Below are positions 34,943 to 48,469 of a stretch of DNA of 64,000 nucleotides, in pieces; the first letter of the stretch is position 1; each line of letters starts with the position of its first letter. The DNA comes from Nemophila menziesii. Taxonomy: Eukaryota > Streptophyta > Magnoliopsida > Boraginales > Hydrophyllaceae. The notes under the pieces were generated by a model. That model made no database searches. It was given only the letters and a program-made list of their open reading frames with translations, and had not been told where the DNA came from. Position numbers and translations under genes: made by a program. The DNA lies in assembly GCA_029959085.1 (NCBI GenBank), contig JARWIR010000001.1, positions 64,666,899-64,730,898 of the forward strand, read 5' to 3'.

Positions 34943-37544
34943 CTCTACTACTTTCCTTCCATAAGATCTGTCATTGCCCATATATAAGTAAAGGCATATC
35001 TAAAAGGTGAAAATGCAGGTTTAATTTTTTTCCATTGGAACCGTGTTAAGTTGACTTAGGTTTGAGCAAAAAATTATCCAAATTGAACTAACCCAATGCT
35101 AATTTCACACGGTTTTACCTTAGACCCTTTCTAGGGTCGACCTAGCATTAATGGAAGTCCAATCTGTTATATATTGGACCAGTTCACAAATATAGTAGAC
35201 CCATACAACCTGAAAGAAAATTGTTAAAGAAGTGGATTCCACTATTTATAAGCCAAGAACTCAAATTTTTTAACTAATTTTTGATGTGAGATAAGTTTCC
35301 ACAACAAAAGGGCATATGACACACATAACCTACCAGTCCCAAACATGTGCATATGTTGCACCATCTTCGCACAAGTCTCGCAACATGAAGTAACATCCTC
35401 ACATATGCGCACACACTAGGAAAGTCCGCGCCTACAAGGTTGCACGATTTTTATAATTTCCTCCTACATCAGTCTCATATGCCATTTTTAAGAATGTCCA
35501 TATAAGTACAAAGGGCCTTCTAGAAAAATGTTGAGCCTTGCCACCCCCCTCCCCCTTACCCCCACATGTTAGCCATTTTAGTGAATTTCAGACATTATTA
35601 GGGAAGGGGTGTATATAGTTTGATTTTTAATTTTACCTTTTTAGGTTATTAGTTTTCATTTTTTATCCATTCGGGTTGAACTGGAATGTCATTATTCTTA
35701 TTTGACTTTTTTGCTTTATTAGTATTTCTTATTTGACCCTTGGTTGAATTTATATGTTGTGTTTAACCCCTTTGGATTATTAATGTTTCATATTTGATCA
35801 TTTTGAATTGAATTGAGATGTTTTTATTTGATAATTAGATTTTTTTTTTTTAGTTTAATACTCTCCTTATAAAATCCAACATCACTCGAAATAGTAGAGT
35901 TTAAGGTAAACATGTATGGTTGTTTTTTTTACAAACCGACCATGTTATGGTCGGTTTAATTGAGAGGAAGGTCGGTCCGTTAACCAATCTGAGCTCACCG
36001 CTAGGTTGACCTAAAAGGTAAAACCCTCGCCATAGGGGTTCCTACCTCACATTCCCTTAGAAATGGAAATACGAGTTATGATCCAAGAGTTGTCACGACT
36101 GGTTTTACCTATAAGGGATATGTTCCCCGTAAAATTTGAATCATCACCGTGCAAGCCCGCCAATAATACATGTCATAACCAATAGTGTTAACTCAACTGG
36201 CCACGATCCTGCTATACTTCTACAGTTTAAAATGTGGGAAATGAGAGATAAAAAGTTTGAATCCCCTTCCTAAATGTGGATAACTTAGTTCTGATGTATC
36301 AAGAGAAATGCATGGGAAGGTCTCGGTGAAATTACTCGAGATACATGCAAGTTGTCTCGAATTACCCATGTTTAACAAAAACATGTCTTAAAACTTTACT
36401 CCGTATTTTTCTATTGACCTAGACATGATTCAGATTATATATCCAAAATTCTTTTGGAGATTAATATCTAAATGGGGGCCAAAGATCGTAACAAAAAAAT
36501 TATACTCTAGAAAATAGGAATAAATGTTTTTCGTGAAGATTAATACTTAATTAATTCATTTTTTTCTAAAACAGTAAATGTTTAAACTAATTCCAGGCCA
36601 AAATAACTCACTCTTAGATACTTTCTATATAAGTACCCTTTTTTTGGTAGAATATAAGTACATTGAATTATGTTTGTTTAATGACTTCAGTAGTGGGTTC
36701 AGCTTGAGATAATATTCTAAGATATAAAAAAAGGAAAAAGGGGTTTGAAATTATCATTATAATTATTAAATATTAATATTATACTTTAACTTTAACTTTT
36801 AGGCCAGCGCGTGCTAATTAGGTAGAAGGGAGGATTAAAATGATTGTATACTCTAATTAAACACCCAATATCTTATCACGCTTCGGACGTTTCCTGAGAT
36901 GTTATACTACCTATGATGGAGATTCCACCCCAAGAGCCTGATGAAGAGGCATGCATCCCTTTTCCTTTACTTTTTAGACAGATATATAATTATCAATATA
37001 TTAAGATAGATTACTCTAATATATTTACTCTGTTTACTTTAAGAGGTAAGGATTTCATCATAAGTTTTTGAGATCAAGCCTCTTTAAACTCGTCATAATA
37101 CGAAATAGCTTTATGGATCCTGAAATTCGAATTAATAGTGATCCAGTTAATAATAAAAATTCTTTTTACTCCACATGATAAAGATTCCCTACCTTTTGGG
37201 TTGTTGCATACACCACCTCAGTAAATAATTTATGGGTACTACATTATTTTTTTTAAATCACGATAAATTGTACCATGTTCCGGTTTGACAGGCTCTGTCG
37301 TATCATTTGATCCTACATATCTATTGAACTAATTATAACGAGATCTACTAAAGTTGAAGTTAAGATATAGACATTATGAAAATTAATCTTATAGCTAATC
37401 GGTAGCTGCTTTATTGAGAACCATATTAGAAATTTGTTTTCCTATTTGTCAGTTTCATTCATTTATCAGTACATACATGTGTATAGCATCATTTTGACCT
37501 CTGTCCTCTATCAGTAATCTCCCCTCATTAATCCAACCTACATT
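34943..37544. other. non-coding region between two copia elements
   Basis: About 2.6 kb with no recognised gene. A hairpin lies at 35933-35957. Scattered homopolymer runs occur (for example near 35850). This may be decayed repeat DNA. Confidence 0.35.
35933..35957. other. perfect 11-bp hairpin arms with 3-base loop
   Basis: AAACCGACCAT, loop GTT, then its exact complement ATGGTCGGTTT. The surroundings repeat TCGGTT/AACCGA words, suggesting the subterminal part of a DNA element rather than a terminator. Confidence 0.8.
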
Positions 37545-37549
37545 ACACA

Positions 37550-37930
37550 TGTAATATTTAATTAGAATTGAATATAAAATAAATGGCAAGAGGTTTATCA
37601 GGAATACCTCTTGAAATGCAACAGAATTGAATCGTCTGGAAACCTAATGATCTTGCAGCCGTGGATCTTCTTACTGACCTCTATTTCCACAACCTAAGAG
37701 CCCTTGAGATTTTTGATATGTGTATTTATGAATTACAGAGAAGGAAGCGTTCATGTGAATTATGAATTTTTTTTTTTTTTCTTCTGACCAAACTCTATCT
37801 TATATAGAGAAAGGGGTGGAGTTATTAATTTTAAAATTCAAAATTAATAACCGTTTACTTTATAACTTACTTTTGGCGGACTAACTAAATAATAAATAAT
37901 TATACATAATTATTTATATTTTTTCTTACA
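37550..37930 (-). repeat. LTR (3' in element sense), 381 bp
   Basis: Identical by eye to 44458-44838, including the T14 run. It borders the polypurine tract at 37931-37945. Confidence 0.95.
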
Positions 37931-39149
37931 TTCTCCCACTCGCCCATAATTAAGTTATATCAATTTGTGGTACCAACATCCCACTATCTTCTCATATACA
38001 CACTTGCATCAAAGTATCATCATACTTGGCAAATAGGCCGTGCGACCGGCAAGCATACGAGCATACATTACTAATAACCTGTTAGGGTACATAGTTGCTC
38101 AAATAATTCTCATTCGTTACGTATCCTGCAGTACCCCAGACTAATAATTTGTTGTATCATATTTCAGTAACTCTGACCCCTTTAAATTTATATCACATCG
38201 TTTATGTGATCAAAAGAGTTCACCGACATAACTTCATGTGTCTCACTATCCTGTTATAGTCCAAATTGACTTACATGATCGGTATACCTGCAAGCACACA
38301 CTTTGATACACAATTTTAGTCTTCCCTTTACACTTATATCCTTTTACGTTGATTAGGTTGCTTTCCCAAACACACCCCATTAGACCGAATCATTCATGAT
38401 CATTGGTAACATGTTCAAAGTAGCATACACCTAATCAAAATATCAAGATATAGTCAAAAGTAATAAGGGCACAATTAAAGGCATCACACAGTGAAGAGAC
38501 AGGGATCGACTCTTCATTTCCTTCTGGTCGAAAGCACACGTGGTATGACACACGTGCTATGGTATTATTTATATAGCTCCAATTGTATGTCACAATTTTA
38601 TAAATACCATACAGATATATAATTAGACAATCCTCGTTGCCTAAGATGAGTTCTTCGATTGATCAACCCTTCTATGAAATCAATCAAGCAACTAATATCT
38701 GGCTATTATAGACTAAGTAGACAGTGGGATTCTACTTCGATCATAATATAAGCTTAACATGTATCATCCATGTTTATGATCTCATCTTAACACTTAGTTA
38801 AGGCGACTATCTTAACTCAAGTTCTCTCAAGGGTTCTTCACTACTATGAGTTAGTCTCATCTTTGCGCACTTCTTGTGCCAAAGGCGATTGCCCGTGTGA
38901 TAGGGCCAGTCTCAGTCTATAGGACATACATTCTTCAAAAAAACACACGCATTATAATATATATCAAACATGATATTATTAAAATAAGTAGTTAAATAAA
39001 CATACTAATGAAAATATATACATGAATGCACATAAACTTGCGATATTAATACATTATATCTTGCTTAATCATATAGATCTAACATATCAATAAATATATC
39101 CCTTGGGATATCCTTTATGAATGATCATCAAGCATATTGCGTGTGTATA

Positions 39150-40260
39150 TGTATTGCCAACCAATATGGTTTTGTGCAATAGTATCTCTAACAAAAGTTA
39201 TACTTTATATCAATGTGTTTGGTCTTACTGTGATACTTAGGAGCTTTCACACAAGCCTTTTCAGCTTGAGTATCACAATGTATAGTAACAGGACTCCCAC
39301 TATTGCTTGAGAATCCTAAATGTTCAAAGAACCTATTTAACCAAACAACTTCTTAAACCGCAGCTGAGCATGCTACAAACTCAGTCCATTGTGGACAAAA
39401 TTACACAGGTTTGTTTCTTGCTACTTCAAGAAATTGCGCAATTATTTAACAAGAATTCATGACCTGAGGTAGATATGCACACATATATATCACTAGCCCA
39501 AATGGAATAATATATCCTTCTAGGTGTAATCTACTTCCTTGAAAGCATAAGGCATGATCCATAATGCCTTTTAGATATCTCAATATCCTTTTCAAAGCTT
39601 TCAAATTCTCTTGTCCCGGGTTCGATTGAAAAATGACTAACTAAACCTACCCCATAACATATGTCTGGCCTATTTCATATCATAACATATATATAAGACT
39701 ATGGCATTGTATACACTTTCTATTTCTCTTCTGGAGTACTAGGACACATGTAGAGAGTTAAGTTTGTTCCCTTTTCTACAGGATTGTCAAAGGCATTGCA
39801 TGTGGTCATACTAAAGCATTCGAGTATATTCATGATGCAAGGTTCTTAAGATAAAGATAATAGTCTTCTAGACCTATCTTTGTAAATCTTAACACCAAGA
39901 ATATAATTTTCTTCTCCCAAATCTTTCATATGAAATTGAGAAGCTAGACACTCCTTATTAGCTTGAATAAACTCTTTATCATTCCCAGCTAATAGGGTGT
40001 CACCCACAAACGGAGATAAAAATGTTTAATAGTGGTCTTCACTTATCATCTCAAATCCATTTGATGAAATGACTTCATGAAATCTCTAATTCCACTGTCT
40101 CGAGTCTTGCTTAACACCATATATTGATTTTAACAATCTACATACTTTATTCTCTTGATCTTATGCAATAAAACTCAAGGGTTGTTCCTTGAAATTAATC
40201 TCGTCTAAATCTCCATTTAGAAATGCAGTTTTGACATCCATTTTGGTCTTCCATTGCTTT
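39150..40260 (-). pseudogene. copia reverse transcriptase and RNase H, heavily interrupted
   Basis: On the minus strand, KMDVKTAFLNGDLDEINF (near 40240), VCRLLKSIYGVKQDSRQW (near 40110) and a FHMKDLGEENYILGVKI stretch (near 39910) mark the reverse transcriptase. Downstream, VTIHCDTQAEKACVKAPKYH then KHIDIKYNFC (near 39200-39300) marks RNase H. Several stops lie between them and no ATG-initiated frame over 60 codons survives. Confidence 0.75.
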
Positions 40261-40511
40261 TCTCCATTCATTCTTAGAAGGACGTGAAAGTGCTTCATTT
40301 ACTATTCAATTTTCTTCCTTGTCTTGTGGAGTTATCATAAAGACTTCTCCTTCGATTTCAAGTCGATGACGAGGAACTAAAACTCTAGCACTTCTCTTAG
40401 GTTGAGAATCTTGAGAAATTGGATTATTAGATGATGCAATGGTTTCAGACGTCTCAAGTTATATAGGATTTTCATTCTATACTTCTTGAGTATGTGTTAT
40501 CTCAGCAGGTT

Positions 40512-41260
40512 TCACATTTGTTTGCATATCATCTTCCCAATTCCCATTATATTCACATATATTATAATTTCTATCAACCTCACCTCTACTAGGAAAATAA
40601 TTTCATACGAATGTAACATCTCGTGATTCAATTTCAGTAAGACCTCTATCGTTGTGTTCTCCAATAAACACACATCCTTTTGAGTGCTCTGGGTGCCTCT
40701 TGGTTTATGAGATAGATCATGAACATAACTTGCCGACCCCCAAGATCGCAAGTAGTCATAAGGAGTTGATAGAACAGTCCTTGTGGGTACTCGGTTAAGT
40801 ATATCACTAGCGGTAAGCAAGGCATCTCTCCAATAAGATATTGAAAGATTAGCTTGTGTCATCATAGACTTAACCGTTTCTAGGAGAGTTCTCCCTCTTT
40901 CATCACACAATTCTTTCAACTGTCTCAATAGATATTCACGTCCGCGATTAAGGTTTAAGGTTTTTCACCTTCCTCTCTAACTGATTTTCTACTTCATTGA
41001 AATATATCATAAGAACATTTCAATGCTCCAGATTTATGAAAAATCAGGTAGACATAACCAAAACTAGTGATATCATCTATAAAAATGATGAAATAATGTT
41101 CCCCACATCTATTTTGAACATTTATTGAGTCACAGATGTCTGAATGAATTACTTTCAATGGGTATTCAACTCGTTTAGCCTTTCCAAATGGTCTTCGTTT
41201 TTCTTTACCTGCTAGACAATATTCATAAGTTGGAAAGTTGACTTCAGTCAATGAACCCAA
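40512..41260 (-). pseudogene. copia integrase, interrupted
   Basis: 41260-40994 contains CLAGKEKRRPFGKAKR, then HSDICDSINV and FIDDITSFGYVYL, which hold the first two catalytic aspartates. 40928-40512 opens with RQLKELCDERGRTLLETVKSMM and contains ILNRVPTRTVLSTPYDYL, the region after the catalytic glutamate. A frame break lies at about 40930-40990. Confidence 0.85.
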
Positions 41261-41818
41261 AAAGGTTCGCCTTATCCAACAAATTCATGCGGTCTTGACC
41301 AATATGACCTAGTCTAGCATGCCATATACTTTCTTCTATGTTAGAAATACTAGAAGAAGTATTAGTAGAAAAACAACCACTTACATAATAACTATTGAAC
41401 GAGTTATCATCATCTAGTACAATTAAAACATGAGGAAAAAAATACTTAGTGTCATACTAGATGTCTACTTGATTGTTATGAAAATGCATATTCAAACCTA
41501 ATCCTAGAAGAACATTGACCAAGACCAAATTCCTTCAAATTTCAAGTGTGTAAAGTACATTATGCAGTTATAAGGTTTGACCACCTTGCAAGTTCAACTT
41601 GCAAGTGTCAAATCTGTTGACTTCAACCTTGTTGTTGTCTCCTAACTTATATTCATCACATTTCCTCTGGAATTAGATGGTACTCTACATATGTCTCTTG
41701 GTATTAGGCTACATGGTTTTCCACTTCTGAATCCACAATCCACAAAGGATTAGAATCAACTAGCAACCAGTACTGGTAACATATGTAAAGTTATATGAAG
41801 TAAATGATATTGCTATCT

Positions 41819-42669
41819 TTATCCGCACTCGCGAGCGAAGTGACTTATCTTGTCACAATTATAGCATTTTACTTTACTCTCGTCTTTCTTAAAAAATGTT
41901 GTTACCACCATTTTTGTTCTTCTTGGAAGCATGCTCAATTTCGTTTCTCTTCCCATTGTTCTTGCACTTAATGCCAGAAATTTTGTGGAAACTTGACTCA
42001 TCAACATATAAGTCTGACCCTGAGGCTTAATTGCATTAAGACGTTCATCTTCCAACATCACATGACGAGCAACATCATCAAAAATTTTGATGTCGTCATT
42101 TTGAGTCAAGTTTATCTCTATATGCTCCCACTTATTTGAAAGAGATCGGATCACAACTTGAACCTAATGTACATCAGTAAGGTTATGACTTGCAGTCTTA
42201 AGTTCCCTAATCATGTTAGACATCTCCTGGAGATGTTGTTGCATGGTTTGATTAGGCTTCTTCTTTTAAGTGCCAAAACTTAATGATCAATTAACTCAAC
42301 TTATACATAGTCGTACCTCGTACTTTTCATTAAGAGCTTTCACGTCTCGTGTGAAGTGGGGTATTATTGGCACTCATAAACAAGATCTTCATCCATAGAG
42401 CTTATCAAGATGCCTCTTGTAGTGGAATCTCTCTTTTTCCACTTCTCATAAGCCTCCATGTCCCTTTTGTTTTGAGCTGTGTTGCCTTCCTCAGGCTGAG
42501 CCATGACATTGTTAATAACCTCAAGAATATCTTGTTCCTCTAGAACATAATGTATTTTGAGTTTACCAAATGTATAATTCTCACCATTCATTTTGTCTCC
42601 TTTGAGATCATCTATGAGGTTTTTCCATGTCATTTTCTTATAAAGTAAGAGATTTCCATTAGCATACAT
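41819..42669 (-). pseudogene. copia gag with CCHC zinc knuckle, interrupted
   Basis: Two frames give KMNGENYTFGKLKIHYVLEE (42364-42669) and then IRSLSNKWEHIEINLTQ through CYNCDKISHFAREC (41819-42154). The knuckle is a canonical C-x2-C-x4-H-x4-C. A gap with stops separates them. The knuckle binds element RNA in intact relatives. Confidence 0.82.
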
Positions 42670-43286
42670 ACAATTATTTAACTACCCAATGCTATTAATG
42701 CAAATATAATGAACAATAAAGATAACAAAATAAGTAATAAAGAAAGTTCACTATGTTCCCAATCATGAATCACCATATTTTGTTCGTCTTAACCATTCAT
42801 TTAATTTCATCAACTGCAAAATAAGTTCCACTAGAACTCCCACTTTCTCTAACATGAATAGAGCAAAATAGTATGAAAAACAACTAAAACATATATTCAA
42901 ATAAACAAGTTGAATTCATACATAACAAAAAATACAAGTTCGATAAGCAAATAACTGAATTAAAGGAAAAACAACTAATGCAATACCTAATGAACAACGA
43001 TTGAAAAAAAAACATCAAAAAAAAATCAAACCACTAGGCAAACTTTTAAAACATTAACTTAGGAATGGAATCCTTAAAGTTCGTTTCCTCATAAAGATGA
43101 ATTGGATTAAAATCTATCCATATCAGTAGTTTCAGAAAGCATCCACTTGTCCAACCTAATGGAGCTAATATAATATTTCCACAAATGGGATTTAGTCAAA
43201 GCAAAGACTAGCCATTCATATGTTGCTTCTCTCCCCTGAACATGGTCCGCCAGAAACTTTCTTTCCCATAAGGTATCGAGACTCCT

Positions 43287-43607
43287 TCACATACGTATTG
43301 GCAAAGTATAGAAAAGAATATAAACCTTTTCATGTTCATGTAAGAGGACACGCCAATTAACAACATCTTGAATTATCTTATTCACAACTACTTCATGTTG
43401 TATAAAAGGGTGATTAGGTCTCATCTTATAGCGGAGTGCATTGAGGCAATCCTCAAATGCTTGATTTTGTTCCAGTGTCATTTCAAATTTTGGTCTATGA
43501 ACCCGTAATGGTCCATTAAGATTTCTTACTTTCTTGTGGAGCCCTTTGTACTTTGCCAGTAGTTCGAGCCTTAATACTCGTGATCCCCGGGATCGTGTCC
43601 ACACCAT
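43287..43607 (-). CDS. 106-codon open frame of unknown origin in the copia 5' leader
   Basis: The frame opens MVWTRSRGSRVLRLELLAKY and continues with a basic then mixed composition (for example FEMTLEQNQAFEDCLNALRY). I recognise no domain. It lies on the coding strand between the primer-binding site and gag, where plant copia elements normally have only a short leader; here the leader is about 1.8 kb. It may be a captured host fragment, an extra element gene or chance. I assign no function. Confidence 0.4.
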   Translation of the reverse strand: MVWTRSRGSRVLRLELLAKYKGLHKKVRNLNGPLRVHRPKFEMTLEQNQAFEDCLNALRYKMRPNHPFIQHEVVVNKIIQDVVNWRVLLHEHEKVYILFYTLPIRM

Positions 43608-44441
43608 TTATCTCTCTCTTGACAAATAAGAACAGTCAAAGAAAATTACCAAAATTAATTAGAAAAATATTTCAAATACCAACAATATATATTTCTAGAC
43701 ACTTTATTGATCAACAAGAAGTTTAGATAACATAAATAATTAGATAGCTAGTCATGGAAATAAATAGCTTGGATTGTATTTTGGAAAATGCACATTTCCG
43801 TGAAAATGCTCAATTCCAGGAAATAACAGAATTTTTAAATCATAATAACATGCCCAAAAAAATTACTTCATTAATGTACACAATATAATGATGCACCATT
43901 AATAAGTTCACTGTATTCACATTATATAAAATCCAACACATGACGTCATATCAAAAAACACTTATCAAAAAACACTTATCAATAAACTTCATTCGTCCAG
44001 AAATTAACAACAATATCATGGGGCCGCGCATGTGATGATTTTTTTTTTTTTAAATTCGTTTATGCAACTATGTCTTTCTTGAAGAGCCAAAAATAAACAA
44101 ACAAAACTTTTTCTTTTTGTTTATAACATGCGCAGCACACGAAAACTAGAAAAAAAATTGTCAATTTCCTTTCTTTTCTTGATAGAAAATAAAATTCCTT
44201 ATCTTTCTTACTAACAAAAAAAATTCCATCAGATCCAAAGATTAATACCAAAAACATTAACTTCTCAGATCAAAATTAAAAGAACAAACAATGTCCTTTT
44301 TTTTTAACATGCATAACAGAACAGAAGAAAGTTTAAAAACTTTATCTCTTGAATCCCTCTTTCTTTCTTTTTTGTTTCGACAAAAAGAATCAAAAATAAA
44401 AAGAAAATTCATCACAAATCAATAAATCTAATAAATATTAC

Positions 44442-44455
44442 ATGCTCTGATACCA
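44442..44455 (-). other. primer-binding site, initiator tRNA-Met type
   Basis: The minus strand reads TGGTATCAGAGCAT, starting three bases inside the LTR. This is the usual plant copia primer-binding site. Confidence 0.92.
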
Positions 44456-44457
44456 AT

Positions 44458-44838
44458 TGTAATATTTAATTAGAATTGAATATAAAATAAATGGCAAGAG
44501 GTTTATCAGGAATACCTCTTGAAATGCAACAGAATTGAATCGTCTGGAAACCTAATGATCTTGCAGCCGTGGATCTTCTTACTGACCTCTATTTCCACAA
44601 CCTAAGAGCCCTTGAGATTTTTGATATGTGTATTTATGAATTACAGAGAAGGAAGCGTTCATGTGAATTATGAATTTTTTTTTTTTTTCTTCTGACCAAA
44701 CTCTATCTTATATAGAGAAAGGGGTGGAGTTATTAATTTTAAAATTCAAAATTAATAACCGTTTACTTTATAACTTACTTTTGGCGGACTAACTAAATAA
44801 TAAATAATTATACATAATTATTTATATTTTTTCTTACA
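44458..44838 (-). repeat. LTR (5' in element sense), 381 bp
   Basis: Partner of 37550-37930, followed on the minus strand by the tRNA-iMet primer-binding site. It contains a TCTTATATAGAGA word that could serve as a TATA region for the element promoter. Confidence 0.95.
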
Positions 44839-44843
44839 ACACA

Positions 44844-46996
44844 TAACCATCTCAACATTAACCTTGGCAATAACTACTTAGCGACTCCACTTTTATATAA
44901 AAATTCAGTGTGATCGATCACACACTAATCTAGCCTAGCTATCACATCAAACTTTCAATGAAAACATCAACGTAATGATCGATTAACACATATGAGAGAT
45001 AATTTCTCGTATACATTAATTAGTAGGAGATAAATGATAATCCATAACCTAAAAAATCAGTTTTTATATGAGTTCGTTTCCATGCATGGAATATTGAAAT
45101 TATTATAATGTATGCATGAGTTCTCTTGTTTGCACTAATATCAAGATGTAGTATTGAAACGTTTTTCAACGTATCTCTTCTAATTTCTTGCATATCTGGG
45201 GGCAGAGATGTGTGCTGTCCAGGGGTTATGGTCCTCCTGAGTTTTACAAAAATGATTTTGATTTTTCACTTAGGTTGAGGTGTGCAAGGGGGTGGGGTTT
45301 AGTTTCTGGATGAGTGGACCAAACTGTAATCACAAAGAGGAAGAAAATTGTGACGGGAAAATGAAGGAGAGGATAAAAAGTAGATGCATTGATTTTACTT
45401 ATAATGAATTGCAGCTTTCAGTGACTGCTGCAAAACATAATTATGACATTTTGAATTAAAAATCTGTTTGACAAAATAACAAAAAACAAATGGAAATCAA
45501 AAAAGTATGTTAAAGCTCGAAATATGATTATAGAGTCGGGATGATAGTCATGAAGTCAATCCAGTTTTGCATAATGCGATTTGACATTCAACAATCATTT
45601 TAATAAAGTAAACATATATGGCATGCTCCATTTTCGTATACTTATAAGGAATACGAGAAGAGGAATGGTATTCTAAAGTTAGATGTTAGGTAGGGTGATC
45701 TACAAGCTGAGTTAAAACGAGTATTAGATGATTAAGTTAATTCTAAAGTTGAACTTGAATTTTCACAAGTAATATTTTACCCTAACATAAGGGGAACAGT
45801 CGCGCACATTCAAACGACTAAACAAATAGGTTGTCTATTAATCAACATAAAAGCCATTTTTGTTACCGATCAATTTTTTTCAATCTAACATTTTTAAATA
45901 GTATATTATTAAATTTAGATATTACTAATACATTCGTTTAACAATGAGTCTCAGAAATCTAAAAATTGATCAACTAGTATATACTCATGTTAATACTCAT
46001 TTGTATTTTGCAAATGTTACATGTAAGAAGCAAATAAGTACTTGACACCACCAAGAGCAAGGTTCTCAGTGATTAATACGTGTATACAATGGAATCCACC
46101 AATCCCAGACAAAATCGGGTGAACATAAATTATAAACTTAAGTTACAATGCAAAGATAGATTGTAAATGAATCGGTTTCCCCATGGATAAAAATGTCACT
46201 ACCCTTATAGTACTTCTCATTGTGAATTGATAATAACCTGCAGACCTGCAGTACCTTAAGTAATCTTCACTAGGTGGACCACACGGTAGGGCGATGTTAT
46301 ATGGTTTAGTCATTCGAAGGATCTATCTAAACCCGTACATAAAGAGACACATTAAATAGTATCACTTAAGCCAGCCGTAAATCTTATGTCTAGACGGACC
46401 TTCTAGTTTTCCATTTGACTGACTTTAGTCTTTAGGTGATGCCATCTTTGGACTGTCTAAATGTCATGCAATATTTTGTTAGAACACTTATGAAGAGTGG
46501 TAAATGTATAATGCAATCCAAGTATCAAATAGTTACCTCAAAGCATTGAGAAAAGTATCTCACAATCTTTGTAAATTTCACTCTAGAGACTACCTAGAGA
46601 AACTACTTTATCTTCCAATGACGAAAAGGTAAAACAGGAAAGGAATCAAGATCTCTGTGATCATCAGATCATGGCTTTGCAGCATTGAAAGGGATGAATC
46701 AGACATATGATATGAGTGTATAAATCGTGGTGATCATCATGATGTGACCTTTGACAATCATTTGGATAGTAGACTTTCCTAAAAGAGTACCATTATATTA
46801 ACATTTTATGAATTATTTGTTCAAAAATTCTTCTTGCGTTAATATATTTACACGACCACACATACAAATATTTTAGCATGAGAGTTACTAATGAGGTTAT
46901 TTTTGCCGTATCATAGGACTTAGTAAGAAAAATTCCGTACTCAACTCTAAACTCTCTGTGTATGGGAATTCTGTTGTCAAAATCCTATCCCCCCAA
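44844..46996. other. non-coding region, nothing recognised
   Basis: About 2.1 kb, AT-rich, without coding signal. CCTGCAGACCTGCAG is a short direct repeat near 46240. Confidence 0.35.
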
Positions 46997-47103
46997 TTGT
47001 AGCCATGCGGTGTACAACATCTCCTCTCTAAGTAGTGGAAGAGGCCTCCCTTGTAGCCATCGGTGTACAACATCTCCTCTCTAAGTAGTGGAAGAGGCCT
47101 CCC
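46997..47103. repeat. tandem duplication of a 54-bp unit
   Basis: The unit starting TTGTAGCCAT and ending AGAGGCCTCCC occurs twice in a row (46997-47050 and 47051-47103), with one missing base in the second copy. It lies at the left side of the CACTA-like subterminal region. Confidence 0.93.
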
Positions 47104-47327
47104 CTATTGCTACCTAAGGAGCGTTTAGCGAGCATCATCGGTTGCTGGATGTATCTAATTCGGTCGCAAAAGTTATTAGCGATCGTACGTGGTCGATAAA
47201 GGGTGCTCGTTGTTGGGTGGTCGTTAAAGATACCCTTTTACCGAGAAACTTTTTCTGTGGTCGCTAGATGGACTATCGTTAGTGACTATCCAATCTCTCG
47301 CTAAAGGTTAAAACTTCTAACAACCGC
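47104..47327. mobile_element. CACTA-like subterminal region, left of a nested copia element
   Basis: GGTCG(C/T)TA(A/G) and CTCGCTAAAGG words recur (near 47187, 47219, 47269 and 47317), as in subterminal repeats of plant CACTA elements. The same words resume at 50820-50970 after the inserted copia element. No CACTA terminal pentamer could be placed with confidence. Confidence 0.55.
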
Positions 47328-48469
47328 TGTTGAAAAAATAACAATCACTGGTTTGCAAAACTAGTAATTAAAATGGAATTTCAAAAATAAATAAAATACT
47401 TTTCAATTAAAGTAACACTACACTTATTATAATAAATTGAAAAAAACGAAAACTTACATGGAATACAGAAAAATTACACGGTATATAACTGTGTTAAAAA
47501 GATATTCTGGACGTGCTGGTTATCTCAAACAATTTCTACTCTATATTATATCAGAAATTTGAGAAAGAAGTAGAGTAGTCTTTTCTGGTTCTTAGTTTTC
47601 GTCTACATTCTATTCTGTAATCTCTCTAGAATAGTTTTTTGAGATCGGGGGTTCGGCTTTGGTCACCGGGTCATCTAATTCTCTTTAGTATAGGTATTTT
47701 TTCATTTTCTCTAGAATTATTTTTTCTATGCTCTCTAGAATAGTGTTTTCCTTCTCTATAGAATTGTTCTCAAAGTCACTATTCATAGAGAAAATGACAA
47801 ACAAAAAACCATCACATAAATGATCATCAATGGCTGGTAATTAATGCTCTTCAATGCTCATTAAAGCTAGCCATTTTTTATCAAGTTTTGGTAACTCCCG
47901 TAACAATAGAAATAAATAGCTGTTGATCTGCAATCAAGAGTCATTAATTTGTTAGCAAGAAAAAAGGATTTATTCAATAATAATTAATTTCCAATTATTT
48001 TTTTCTCAAATTCTAATGTGGGACTAATAGTACACACATAGTTTTTTCCACTTCTTCTAAACCCATGAAACAATTAATAAAATAAATTGTCTATTATTTA
48101 ATAATTCCAACAATCCCCCACTCAGAGTCTTTGGGAGAGAAGGTGAACATGTTTTCATAATTGCCAGTAGTTGGGTGAATTGTACATAAGTGTCAATATC
48201 GTTTGATTTGAGATCGACACATAGTGAAGTGAGACAACCACCAAATTCCGTTTAAGTGAATGTACTCCTGAACTTAACAGTTTTCGATCGAGACCCTCAC
48301 AATACATACTCTACCCTACTGACAGTTATAGTTCCCTCGAACATCACCCTTTCCTTACACATAGGTTATCTCCAAGAGCCTTTAGCCTCATTATCCGACC
48401 CTCTCGGATTTTGAGATCATTAAGAGCAATAAAGCTCAGCCTCATTATGTGTCTCGCTAATTCATCAAG

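Larger units (their letters stand above)
37550..44838 (-). mobile_element. recently inserted Ty1/copia element with identical 381-bp LTRs but broken coding region
   Basis: LTRs at 37550-37930 and 44458-44838 are both 381 bp and identical by eye, beginning TGTAATATTTAATTAG and ending TTTTTTCTTACA. The target duplication ACACA is perfect (37545-37549 and 44839-44843). Just inside the right LTR the minus strand reads TGGTATCAGAGC, the initiator tRNA-Met primer-binding site. The left inner border has a minus-strand GAGTGGGAGAA polypurine tract. Gag, integrase, reverse transcriptase and RNase H are all recognisable in order on the minus strand but interrupted by several stops and frame changes. 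Confidence 0.96.

Noticed and set aside
47697..47770. TCTCTAGAATAG repeats as possible heat-shock-like elements
   Set aside because: The spacing and core do not match alternating nGAAn blocks well enough; treated as a minisatellite of the LTR.
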